In this document: piece by piece, positions 55,856 through 64,000 of the stretch
Position numbering within the stretch: position 1 is the stretch's first letter
Layout of the letters: each line of letters opens with the position of its first letter
Assembly (NCBI GenBank): GCA_025353765.1
Contig: JANXOD010000044.1
Coordinates: 62,001 to 126,000 of the forward strand
Reading direction: 5' to 3'
DNA from: Sphingobacteriales bacterium
Lineage (GTDB): Bacteria; Bacteroidota; Bacteroidia; Sphingobacteriales; Sphingobacteriaceae
DNA: 64,000 nt
Notes under the pieces: generated by a model
What the model was told of the DNA's origin: nothing
The model's input: the letters and a program-made list of their open reading frames with translations, nothing else
The model's database searches: none
Position numbers and translations under genes: made by a program

Positions 55856-56455
55856 TTGAACAAAATCCTATACTGGTATAAAAATCCAACATACCGCTTT
55901 CTAGTCTTATTTTTGACGGGATTTTTATTGCTGTATTATTTCAACCTCTTTTTCATCGGAATAACTTCACCAGGGAATTACTATAGTAGTTTTTTAAATC
56001 AGCATTTAAATTATATTCGTGGATTGAGGGATCTGTTGCTACAAATCATATCAAAAATATTAACGATACAGGGTTATAAAGTTTATACTTCAGACTATAC
56101 CCTTCATGCGATGAATATAGGAGGCTTTAATATTGTTTACAGCTGTTTAGGCTTTGGGGTGATGAGCTTTTTTACCGCGTTTGTAATAGCCTGGCCTGGC
56201 AAACCTGTTAAAAACAAGATTTTTTTTATAATAGCAGGTATTGCAATTATACAATTGCTAAACATTACAAGGTTTATATTAATTACGTTATATTTTAATA
56301 AAATTTTGTTTTTAGGAATAAACCATCATACTTTATTTAATCTTATTTTATATTTCATCCTTATGGTGGTGATATATGTTTGGATAAATTCTCCAAAAAA
56401 GAAACATAATAATTCTCCTGATGTTGAAGCAAACACAGCTCAAAAAAAAATTTAA
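55856..56455 (+). CDS. Exosortase/archaeosortase-family membrane protein
   Basis: A 199-residue polytopic protein with about five to six hydrophobic segments. The three exosortase catalytic residues can be placed: Cys97 in IVYSCLGFGVMSFF, Arg139 in LLNITRFIL and His157/158 in GINHHTLFN. In characterised systems exosortases cleave a C-terminal PEP-CTERM-like signal and attach the protein, often in strains making exopolysaccharide. No protein with such a signal was recognised in the window. It follows two Wzy-like polymerases, which recalls the exosortase Y arrangement as I remember it from family collections. The start is TTG at 55856; the ATG five bases upstream meets an immediate stop. Confidence 0.85.
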   Translation: MNKILYWYKNPTYRFLVLFLTGFLLLYYFNLFFIGITSPGNYYSSFLNQHLNYIRGLRDLLLQIISKILTIQGYKVYTSDYTLHAMNIGGFNIVYSCLGFGVMSFFTAFVIAWPGKPVKNKIFFIIAGIAIIQLLNITRFILITLYFNKILFLGINHHTLFNLILYFILMVVIYVWINSPKKKHNNSPDVEANTAQKKI

Positions 56456-56978
56456 CACAAAAGACTATAGCATCGACGCTTCTGCCTTTAAAATAGCATC
56501 CTGGTATTTTGTGAGTACACTTTTTTTCCGTTCCGGCATTATACCCTTCAGTACTATTCTTGTAGCTATTCTAAAAATGTATGGTGCAAAAATTGGTAAA
56601 GATGTTAGGGTAAAGCCTTATACCAATATAAAGTATCCATGGAAACTTATTGTTGGTGACCATACTTGGATTGGAGAACATTGTTGGATTGAGAATCTCG
56701 CCATGGTAACACTCGGTAGCAATGTATGTCTTTCCCAGGGATCTATGTTATTAACCGGCAATCATGATTACAAAAAAGTATCATTTGATCTCATAACGCA
56801 ACCTATAATTATAGAAGATGGCGTTTGGATTGGCGCTAAAGCGATGGTTTGTCCTGGCATACATGCAGCCTCACATGCTATTTTATCTGTTAGTTCTGTG
56901 GCAACTAAAAATATGGATGCTTATTCCATTTACCAGGGAAATCCGGCTGTTAAGGTTAGGGACAGAGTTATTGAATGA
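56421..56978 (+). CDS. WcaF-like hexapeptide-repeat acetyltransferase
   Basis: A 185-residue left-handed beta-helix acyltransferase. After a basic N-terminus with a short hydrophobic segment come hexapeptide turns (VGDHTWIGEHCWIENLA, LGSNVCLSQGSMLLTGNHDY) and IIIEDGVWIGAKAMVCPGI; the catalytic His is probably that of GNHDYK. WcaF-like enzymes O-acetylate colanic acid-type polymers. It overlaps the exosortase gene by 35 bases, so the two are probably co-translated, and it is the last gene of the polysaccharide operon. Confidence 0.87.
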   Translation: MLKQTQLKKKFNTKDYSIDASAFKIASWYFVSTLFFRSGIIPFSTILVAILKMYGAKIGKDVRVKPYTNIKYPWKLIVGDHTWIGEHCWIENLAMVTLGSNVCLSQGSMLLTGNHDYKKVSFDLITQPIIIEDGVWIGAKAMVCPGIHAASHAILSVSSVATKNMDAYSIYQGNPAVKVRDRVIE

Positions 56979-57037
56979 AAGAAGTATGAAAGGAGGAAAT
57001 GATCTAATTAGCTCCCCCAATAATTCAACACACAACA

Positions 57038-58033
57038 TCACTCATTAATTACCTTCCAAAGCAAATCTTTTAGTCCAAGTAATCCTTTCTGCGCAACTGA
57101 TGAAATAAAAATAGCTGGTATTTCAGGAAGATCTTTTTTCATTTCATCTGCTAACTCCTCATCCAGCAAATCTGTTTTTGTAATAGCCAAAACACGGGGC
57201 TTATGCATTAGTTCGGGATTATATTGCTCCAGTTCATTTAATAATATCCCATATTCTTCCCGTATAGTTCTACTGGTATCTGCAGGAACCATAAATAATA
57301 AAACAGAGTTTCGTTCAATATGCCTTAAAAAACGAATTCCTAATCCTTTACCTTGCGATGCTCCTTCTATAATTCCCGGAATATCCGCCATTACAAAAGA
57401 TTTATTATCCCGGTAGGAAACAATGCCCAAATTTGGAACCAGCGTTGTAAAAGCATAATCTGCAATCTCTGGTTTTGCTGCCGATAGTACAGAAAGCAAT
57501 GTTGATTTGCCTGCATTTGGAAAACCTACCAAACCTACATCAGCTAGGATCTTTAACTCCAAAACCATCCACTCCTCTTTTCCATCTTCACCAGGTTGAG
57601 AATAACGCGGCGTTTGCTTTGTGGATGTTTTAAAATGCCAGTTTCCTAAACCGCCTTTACCGCCGGGAGTTAGTATTTTAGTTTCTCCATCTTTCGTGAT
57701 CTCGAAAAGTATTTCTCCTGTTTCGGAGCTTCTGGCAATAGTGCCCAGAGGTACTTCTAATATTTCATCATTCCCTGTTCTGCCAGATTTCTGCCCACTA
57801 GAACCAGGAAAACCATTCTCTGCAATAATGTGTTTGCGATATTTTAAGTGTAGCAGTGTCCATAGCTGGCTGTTCCCTTTTAATATCACATGCCCCCCCC
57901 GACCACCATCTCCACCATCCGGGCCACCTTTAGATGTTAAAATATCCCTATGCAAATGCGAGGATCCTGCACCGCCATGCCCCGATCGACAGCATATTTT
58001 TACATAATCTACAAAATTAGAACCCTGAGACAT
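57038..58033 (-). CDS. obgE: ObgE/CgtA GTPase
   Basis: Essential ribosome-associated GTPase of 331 residues. The N-terminal Obg fold (about 1-160) is the glycine-rich segment with [14 protein letters not shown]; the G domain has G1 in [11 protein letters not shown] (about 168), G3 in DIPGIIEGA and G4 in ITKTDLLD. No C-terminal extension beyond the G domain. It is convergent with the polysaccharide operon and follows adk after an 87-base gap that contains a terminator. Confidence 0.96.
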   Translation of the reverse strand: MSQGSNFVDYVKICCRSGHGGAGSSHLHRDILTSKGGPDGGDGGRGGHVILKGNSQLWTLLHLKYRKHIIAENGFPGSSGQKSGRTGNDEILEVPLGTIARSSETGEILFEITKDGETKILTPGGKGGLGNWHFKTSTKQTPRYSQPGEDGKEEWMVLELKILADVGLVGFPNAGKSTLLSVLSAAKPEIADYAFTTLVPNLGIVSYRDNKSFVMADIPGIIEGASQGKGLGIRFLRHIERNSVLLFMVPADTSRTIREEYGILLNELEQYNPELMHKPRVLAITKTDLLDEELADEMKKDLPEIPAIFISSVAQKGLLGLKDLLWKVINE

Positions 58034-58063
58034 TTTAATTGAATTAAGTTGGCGTGCTTACAA

Positions 58064-58100
58064 AAATAAAAAAGCGGAAGATAAATCTCTGCCGCTTTTC
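58064..58100 (-). terminator. Rho-independent terminator after adk
   Basis: On the minus strand AAAAGCGG (58099-58092) pairs with CCGCTTTT (58077-58070), with a 14-base loop that may pair further, followed by a T-rich tract (TTTTTTATTTTTG). It lies about 20 bases beyond the adk stop. Confidence 0.7.
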
Positions 58101-58120
58101 TGGATACTTTAAAATTTGGT

Positions 58121-58693
58121 TTAAAACTGGTCAATCACATTACCAATCGATGAAAATATCTCATCAATAGTTCCTATGCCATTTATGCTTGTGAATTTAT
58201 TCTGCTCTTTATAATAATTGGCTACCGGAGTAGTTTTGGAATTATATTCAACTATACGATTATGTATTACTTCCGGATTTGCATCATCAGGGCGGCCTGA
58301 TTGCTTACCTCTCATAAGTAAACGCTTTTCTAATTCATCATCATTTACCTCTAAAGCAATCATTCCTGAAATGGAAGAAGATTTTGTTTCTAAAAGTTCA
58401 TCTAAAGCTTCTGCCTGTGCTACTGTTCTGGGAAAACCATCAAAAATAAATCCCTTAGCATTCGGATTAGAATCTAGTTTATTGCTGATCATGCGAATAA
58501 CTACTTCATCCGGCACCAACATTCCCTGATTCATCAATTTTTTAGCTTCACCGCCCAGAGTTGTGCCCTGTGCAATTTCACTTCTAAGAATATCACCTGT
58601 AGATAAATGAACTAACTGATATTTATCAATTAACTTTTGTGATTGTGTTCCTTTACCGGCGCCCGGAGGGCCAAACAATACTAAGTTCAGCAT
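58121..58693 (-). CDS. adk: Adenylate kinase
   Basis: Converts ATP and AMP to two ADP. The P-loop GPPGAGKGTQ is at residues 7-16 when starting from the ATG at 58693; the AMP-binding FDGFPRTVAQAEAL and RPDD motifs follow. Length 190 residues is the short adenylate kinase form (short lid). The frame is also open from 58729, which would add 12 basic residues not usual in the family, so 58693 is preferred. Confidence 0.95.
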   Translation of the reverse strand: MLNLVLFGPPGAGKGTQSQKLIDKYQLVHLSTGDILRSEIAQGTTLGGEAKKLMNQGMLVPDEVVIRMISNKLDSNPNAKGFIFDGFPRTVAQAEALDELLETKSSSISGMIALEVNDDELEKRLLMRGKQSGRPDDANPEVIHNRIVEYNSKTTPVANYYKEQNKFTSINGIGTIDEIFSSIGNVIDQF

Positions 58694-58755
58694 TCGAATT
58701 ATCTTAATTTTTCTTATTGATTTAGGCAATAAGGTATGGACAGCTTCAAAATTTT

Positions 58756-58788
58756 AAAAGCCTTTCCGAAAAGGACGAAAAGGCTTTT
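58756..58788. terminator. Terminator hairpin between tRNA-Arg and adk
   Basis: AAAAGCCTTT (58756-58765) pairs with AAAGGCTTTT (58779-58788) around a 13-base loop, with T tracts on both strands. It lies directly downstream of the tRNA gene in minus orientation and upstream of adk. Confidence 0.65.
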
Positions 58789-58794
58789 TGTTTG

Positions 58795-58871
58795 TGGTGC
58801 ACGCGAAGGGAGTCGAACCCCTAACCTCCTGATCCGTAGTCAGGTGCTCTATCCAATTAAGCTACGCATGC
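58795..58871 (-). tRNA. tRNA-Arg (anticodon ACG), CCA encoded
   Basis: A complete cloverleaf can be drawn on the minus strand: acceptor stem GCATGCG/CGCGTGC (one T-G pair), D arm GCTT/GAGC, anticodon stem CCTGA/TCAGG with loop CTACGGA (anticodon ACG), variable loop AGGTT, and T arm AGGGG/CCCTT with TTCGACT loop. The discriminator A and the terminal CCA are encoded. Total 77 bases. A34 would be deaminated to inosine to read CGU, CGC and CGA. Confidence 0.97.
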
Positions 58872-58944
58872 TTTTTAATGGACTGCAAAAATATGTTTTC
58901 TTTTGAAACTAGCCTAACGTTTTTTGAAAAAACTGCCTTTTTAT

Positions 58945-59859
58945 TTAAGATTCTATTTTAGTCTTTAATTGTTTATCAATTATAGCTAAACCTTCCCTAA
59001 AAGAATGTGGGTTATACTCAAGGTCTCGCATAGTTTTATCCAGAATAAATCCTGTTTTTTTAGGCCTTTTTGCAGTTTGATTTAAGCTATCAGACGATAT
59101 CGGGTTGATCAATGATTTATCTAAACCCCAAAAATCTGCTACCTGTTCTACCAACTCCACAATGCTCATCATATCTTTGCCCGATGCATTATATATGCCG
59201 CGAGCATTATGTTTTACGGCTAATAAACAGCATTCGGCCAGGTCTTCTGCCAGAGTTGGCATTCGCCATTGATCGAATACTACATTAATTGGATCACCTT
59301 TTTCTAATGCACCTTTGGCCCATAGCACAATGTTGGTACGACTCATATCATTCACTATTCCATATACAATGATGGTACGCAATATAACCCAGCGGCATGA
59401 TGATTTCTGTAAAATATGCTCTGCTTCCACTTTGGTGAGGCCGTAATAACTTAAAGGATTTGGTTCATCTTCCTCTGTATAAGGTCCATTTTCACCATCA
59501 AAGATAAAATCTGTTGATAGGTGCATCAATTGAATATCAAGTTCCTTACAAACCTCAACGAGATTTTTTACTGCATTCACATTTAAATCATGGCAAAGTT
59601 CTTTATTATTTTCACAAGCATCTACATTGGTCATAGCAGCAGTATGAATTACGGCATGAGGATGATACAACTCTAATACCTGTTTCACTTGGTCTGAATC
59701 ACAAATATCAAGTTCTGCATAGGTATAACCATTTGCATGAAAATACCTGTTTGCACCTTTAGATGTGGCTATAAGCTCAAAATCCTGCCTCGCTAAAATT
59801 CGATCAGTTAACTTCTGCCCCAGCAATCCATTACTTCCCGTAACCAAAATTCTTTTCAT
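58945..59859 (-). CDS. RmlD-like SDR-family nucleotide-sugar reductase
   Basis: A 304-residue extended short-chain dehydrogenase resembling dTDP-4-dehydrorhamnose reductase. The NAD(P) loop is TGSNGLLG at residues 7-14, HTAAMTNVDACE binds the substrate side, STDFIFDG follows, and the catalytic Tyr-x3-Lys is in YYGLTKVEAE near residue 140. The family also contains enzymes acting on other substrates, so the rhamnose role is not certain. It stands alone between tRNA-Arg and the small membrane protein, about 2 kb from the polysaccharide locus. Confidence 0.82.
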   Translation of the reverse strand: MKRILVTGSNGLLGQKLTDRILARQDFELIATSKGANRYFHANGYTYAELDICDSDQVKQVLELYHPHAVIHTAAMTNVDACENNKELCHDLNVNAVKNLVEVCKELDIQLMHLSTDFIFDGENGPYTEEDEPNPLSYYGLTKVEAEHILQKSSCRWVILRTIIVYGIVNDMSRTNIVLWAKGALEKGDPINVVFDQWRMPTLAEDLAECCLLAVKHNARGIYNASGKDMMSIVELVEQVADFWGLDKSLINPISSDSLNQTAKRPKKTGFILDKTMRDLEYNPHSFREGLAIIDKQLKTKIES

Positions 59860-59951
59860 GCTTCAAATAAGCATATTTTCAAGGAAGCAAACAATAAAAA
59901 AGGCAATTATCTTATCGCCGGATATTTTTATCGCTACGTATTACATTTTTC

Positions 59952-60173
59952 TTATTCCGCCACTTCCCGAAAACTCCTTATAATAAGTAATCCAATAATT
60001 ACTGCCCAGAGCCAGCCTTGTTCATACCAATTAGTAGTAGTTATATGTTTATTTAAACCACTATCTGTTGCATTTTGAGCATAAGCTTGGAATGTTAGTA
60101 ATCCTAAAATAATTAAGCTATTCCCAACCCATTTTCCAATAGATAACACTAGTTGTTCGATCTTTCTTTTCAT
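59952..60173 (-). CDS. Small membrane protein of unknown function
   Basis: A 73-residue protein with an N-terminal hydrophobic stretch ending in QAYAQN, which resembles a signal peptide cleavage site, and a second hydrophobic segment WLWAVIIGLLII followed by a charged end. The frame also opens at an ATG two codons upstream (60179). Small two-helix proteins of this design are common in Bacteroidota, but I do not recognise a family. It is divergent from atpD. Confidence 0.5.
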   Translation of the reverse strand: MKRKIEQLVLSIGKWVGNSLIILGLLTFQAYAQNATDSGLNKHITTTNWYEQGWLWAVIIGLLIIRSFREVAE

Positions 60174-62016
<1,843 letters not shown>

Positions 62017-62041
62017 TTAGTAGCAAGTATTTAGTAGCAAG
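62017..62041 (+). repeat. Direct repeat in the atpD-atpC spacer
   Basis: TTAGTAGCAAG occurs at 62017-62027 and again at 62031-62041, a 14-base period starting directly after the atpD stop. The rest of the 109-base spacer contains similar low-complexity words (CTTGATACTTGATAC, TACTCGATACCC). Confidence 0.6.
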
Positions 62042-62125
62042 CCCTAAGTATATAAAAACAACTAACAACTATGGCCTACAAGCAGTCTTGATACTTGATA
62101 CCAGTTACTCGATACCCAATAAAAA

Positions 62126-62371
62126 ATGAAATTAGAAATATTAACTCCCGATAAAACAGTATACGAAGGTGAGGTTACGTCGGTAACCGTGCCAGGTACA
62201 ATGGGTGCATTTGAGGTTTTAAAAGACCATGCTCCTATTATATCTACTTTGGAACATGGAAAGGTAATGGTTAGAGCAAGTACTGGTTTTGAAACCTTTA
62301 TAATTAAGGGTGGTGTTGTTGAAGTATTAGAAAATAAAATTATAGTTTTAGCCGAAGGCATAGAATCTTAA
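62126..62371 (+). CDS. atpC: ATP synthase F1 epsilon subunit, short form
   Basis: Only 81 residues, containing the N-terminal beta-sandwich (LEILTPDKTVYEGEVTSVTVPG and the ISTLEHGKVMV strand) that binds gamma. The C-terminal helical domain, which inhibits ATP hydrolysis in Escherichia coli epsilon, is absent; this short form is usual in Bacteroidota. It is followed by a strong terminator. Confidence 0.95.
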   Translation: MKLEILTPDKTVYEGEVTSVTVPGTMGAFEVLKDHAPIISTLEHGKVMVRASTGFETFIIKGGVVEVLENKIIVLAEGIES

Positions 62372-62392
62372 GCTAATTCATTCCTTTTTATT

Positions 62393-62429
62393 AAACGCCT
62401 GGCAGGTCCAAAATCTGCCAGGCGTTTTT
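62393..62429 (+). terminator. Rho-independent terminator after atpC
   Basis: AAACGCCTGGCAG (62393-62405) pairs with CTGCCAGGCGTTT (62415-62427) around a 9-base loop, ending in five T residues (62425-62429). A 13-bp stem, the strongest terminator in the window. Confidence 0.9.
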
Positions 62430-62518
62430 GTTTAAATCTTGCCTGAGTACAGGATATAAAATATTCTACATATTCTTAAATAAATAGTATTTTCAAGCTG
62501 TTATTTATTCATGTCCAT

Positions 62519-63217
62519 ATGAAACAAGTTAAAGAAACCATTCAGGATGAAATAAAAAGGGAGTTTCAACTGGAACGTATGATCTTATTCAGCGATGCCG
62601 TTTTTGCTATTGTAATTACATTAATGGCTATTGAAATTCATATACCTCAATCAGTGGGAATAAGAACTAGTGAGACGTTTTTAAAGGATTTATTCCATGT
62701 TCTGCCTGCAATATTAGCCTATACTATCAGTTTCTTTTTCATTGGTATAATATGGTCAAGGCATTTATGGGTCTTTAGTTTTTTAAAAGATTATGACAAT
62801 GGTTTAATATTTAGAAATTTGCTTTTGTTATTTTTTGTCGGCTTATTCCCTTTTAGTGCATCATTAATCACACGATATGGAGGTATCAGCGGACCATATA
62901 TTGTGTATATGTCTGTAATTGTCCTATGCTTAACTGCCCAGTTAATACTTCAAACTTATATATTTAAGAAACGTCCAAATTTAAGATATCCAGTTTCTGT
63001 AGAAAAGGAGCTTTTTCATTTATCTCAAATGAAATTTAATATTATAATTTTAGTAACAGGCGCTGCATTAACCTTTATAACTTTCAATTACGTTCAACAA
63101 GAATATAAGGTATATACATTCATTTGGCTTTGGACGGCTGCAATTATAATGAGAATAAGACAAAAAATAGTAAAAACAAGGCATAAGAAATTAAACCCAG
63201 AAATTGCAAAAGATTAA
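62519..63217 (+). CDS. TMEM175-family (DUF1211) membrane protein, putative potassium channel
   Basis: A 232-residue membrane protein with six hydrophobic segments. The family signature RMILFSDAVFAIVITLM (the R-x3-FSD motif at the first helix) is complete; bacterial TMEM175 proteins form tetrameric potassium-permeable channels with one such repeat per subunit. It stands alone between the atpC terminator and the convergent ABC ATPase gene. Confidence 0.87.
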   Translation: MKQVKETIQDEIKREFQLERMILFSDAVFAIVITLMAIEIHIPQSVGIRTSETFLKDLFHVLPAILAYTISFFFIGIIWSRHLWVFSFLKDYDNGLIFRNLLLLFFVGLFPFSASLITRYGGISGPYIVYMSVIVLCLTAQLILQTYIFKKRPNLRYPVSVEKELFHLSQMKFNIIILVTGAALTFITFNYVQQEYKVYTFIWLWTAAIIMRIRQKIVKTRHKKLNPEIAKD

Positions 63218-63220
63218 CCT

Positions 63221-64000
63221 TTAATCAAACTCTAAAAACTGGTTTAATATAACTTGCACACCCTGACCTTTTTTATAGGAACCGGGATTAAGATTAATAG
63301 CCCGTATTTTTACTTTTGCCCTTTCCAATAGTAGTTCCTCATAAAACCCTTTAAAAAAAATATCTTTAACAATATATTTTTTACTGGTCCAGCTATTTTT
63401 AAACTCCACCCATTCCGGGTAAATCATCACATGTTTCTTTTTTGATCTGAGGCCAATATTACGAGCTTCATCAGCAGGCAAAACAAAAGCATTTCCTAAT
63501 AAGCTTGCCGTGTACATGTGTAATGGATTAGCATAAATAGCACCGGGTTTGCCAGATTCGATCACTTTGCCGTCCTTCAAAATGATCATTTCATCGGCTA
63601 ATGTCAATCCGTCAACAGGATCATGCGAAACTAGCATAATGGTAATTCCTAAATAATTAGATAAACGTTTTAAATCTGCACGAAGCTGATTCTTCAACAC
63701 TGCATCCATTTGGCTGAATGGCTCATCCAGTAATAGAACTTCGGGTTCTGTAATAATTGCTCTTGCCAGAGCCACACGTTGCTGTTCTCCCCCACTCAAC
63801 TCCACAATACGCTTATCTGCCAGTTTATCAATACCTAAGAATTCCATCATCTCCCAGGTTTTCTGCTTTTTCCCCTGTACATCGTCATTAGAAAGCACAC
63901 TCGCTATATTTTCAAATACCTTAGCATAGATGTTCAGATTGAAATCCTGGGTAACCATCTTCATCGAATCATTCCCTGGTATCAGTTTTTCATGCGGACC
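63221..64000 (-). CDS. ABC transporter ATP-binding protein (N-terminus beyond the window)
   Basis: The last 259 residues of an ABC ATPase. Signature LSGGEQQRVALARAI, Walker B LLLDEPFSQMD and the H-loop SHDP are present; Walker A is outside the right edge. The coding frame continues without interruption to the window end past the ATG at 63964, reading KLIPGNDSMKMVTQDFN, so that ATG is not the start. The last 90 residues beyond the ATPase core look like a TOBE-type regulatory domain. Substrate unknown. Confidence 0.88.
   Translation of the reverse strand, partial: GPHEKLIPGNDSMKMVTQDFNLNIYAKVFENIASVLSNDDVQGKKQKTWEMMEFLGIDKLADKRIVELSGGEQQRVALARAIITEPEVLLLDEPFSQMDAVLKNQLRADLKRLSNYLGITIMLVSHDPVDGLTLADEMIILKDGKVIESGKPGAIYANPLHMYTASLLGNAFVLPADEARNIGLRSKKKHVMIYPEWVEFKNSWTSKKYIVKDIFFKGFYEELLLERAKVKIRAINLNPGSYKKGQGVQVILNQFLEFD

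Noticed and set aside
56818-57048. Plus-strand 76-codon frame overlapping the end of the WcaF-like gene
   Set aside because: Out-of-frame overlap with a conserved hexapeptide protein and hydrophobic noise; no start signal.
59952-60173. Small membrane protein as an exosortase substrate
   Set aside because: Its second helix ends in a mixed-charge tail without a PEP-like motif, and it is about 3.5 kb away on the other strand.

Overview
The window is chromosomal DNA from a low-GC member of the Bacteroidota, most likely a Sphingobacteriales-type organism. Evidence: the division and cell-wall cluster has the Bacteroidota order mraZ-rsmH-ftsL-ftsI-murE-mraY-murD-ftsW-murG; MraY is long with an extra loop; MurE carries the DNPR signature for meso-diaminopimelate; promoters fit the Bacteroidota TTTG / TAnnTTTG pattern; atpD-atpC stand apart from other ATP synthase genes and the epsilon subunit is short. 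No insertion sequence, integrase, phage gene, CRISPR array or rRNA was seen.

Region 1 (1-9501, minus strand) is the dcw cluster, leaving the window inside murG. Three direct repeats spaced exactly 10 bp upstream of mraZ look like its autoregulatory operator. Region 2 (9541-12318, minus) holds pgk, a GNAT acetyltransferase and gap. Region 3 (12749-19645, plus) is a tight five-gene signalling operon: two histidine kinases (one with three receiver domains), a single-domain response regulator, CheR and a receiver-less CheB. No chemoreceptor is nearby.

Region 4 (19718-56978) is a surface-polysaccharide locus of about 37 kb. A minus-strand pair (WecA/MraY-like sugar-phosphate transferase and a family 2 glycosyltransferase) diverges from plus-strand genes for an outer-membrane export lipoprotein (Wza-like), a tyrosine autokinase (Wzc-like) and a NusG/UpxY-like elongation factor. 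About 31 kb of nearly gapless plus-strand genes follow: asparagine synthase, a Wzm/Wzt-type ABC exporter, fifteen glycosyltransferases (including a family 10 fucosyltransferase), four FkbM-type methyltransferases and one other methyltransferase, an aminotransferase / WbqC / DegT-like / formyltransferase cassette, two tandem paralogous Wzy-like polymerases, an exosortase-family protein and a WcaF-like acetyltransferase. No Wzx flippase or WaaL ligase was recognised. Many genes overlap their neighbour by 1-16 bases and use GTG or TTG starts, indicating translational coupling.

Region 5 (57038-64000) returns to core genes: obgE, adk, a tRNA-Arg(ACG), an RmlD-like reductase and a small membrane protein on minus; atpD, atpC and a TMEM175-like channel on plus; and a partial ABC ATPase running off the right edge.

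The most unusual feature is the polysaccharide locus: an exosortase beside twin Wzy-like polymerases, an ABC exporter together with Wzy-type parts, and a probable N-formyl amino-sugar cassette. One twin appears to lack an ATG and may start at ATT.
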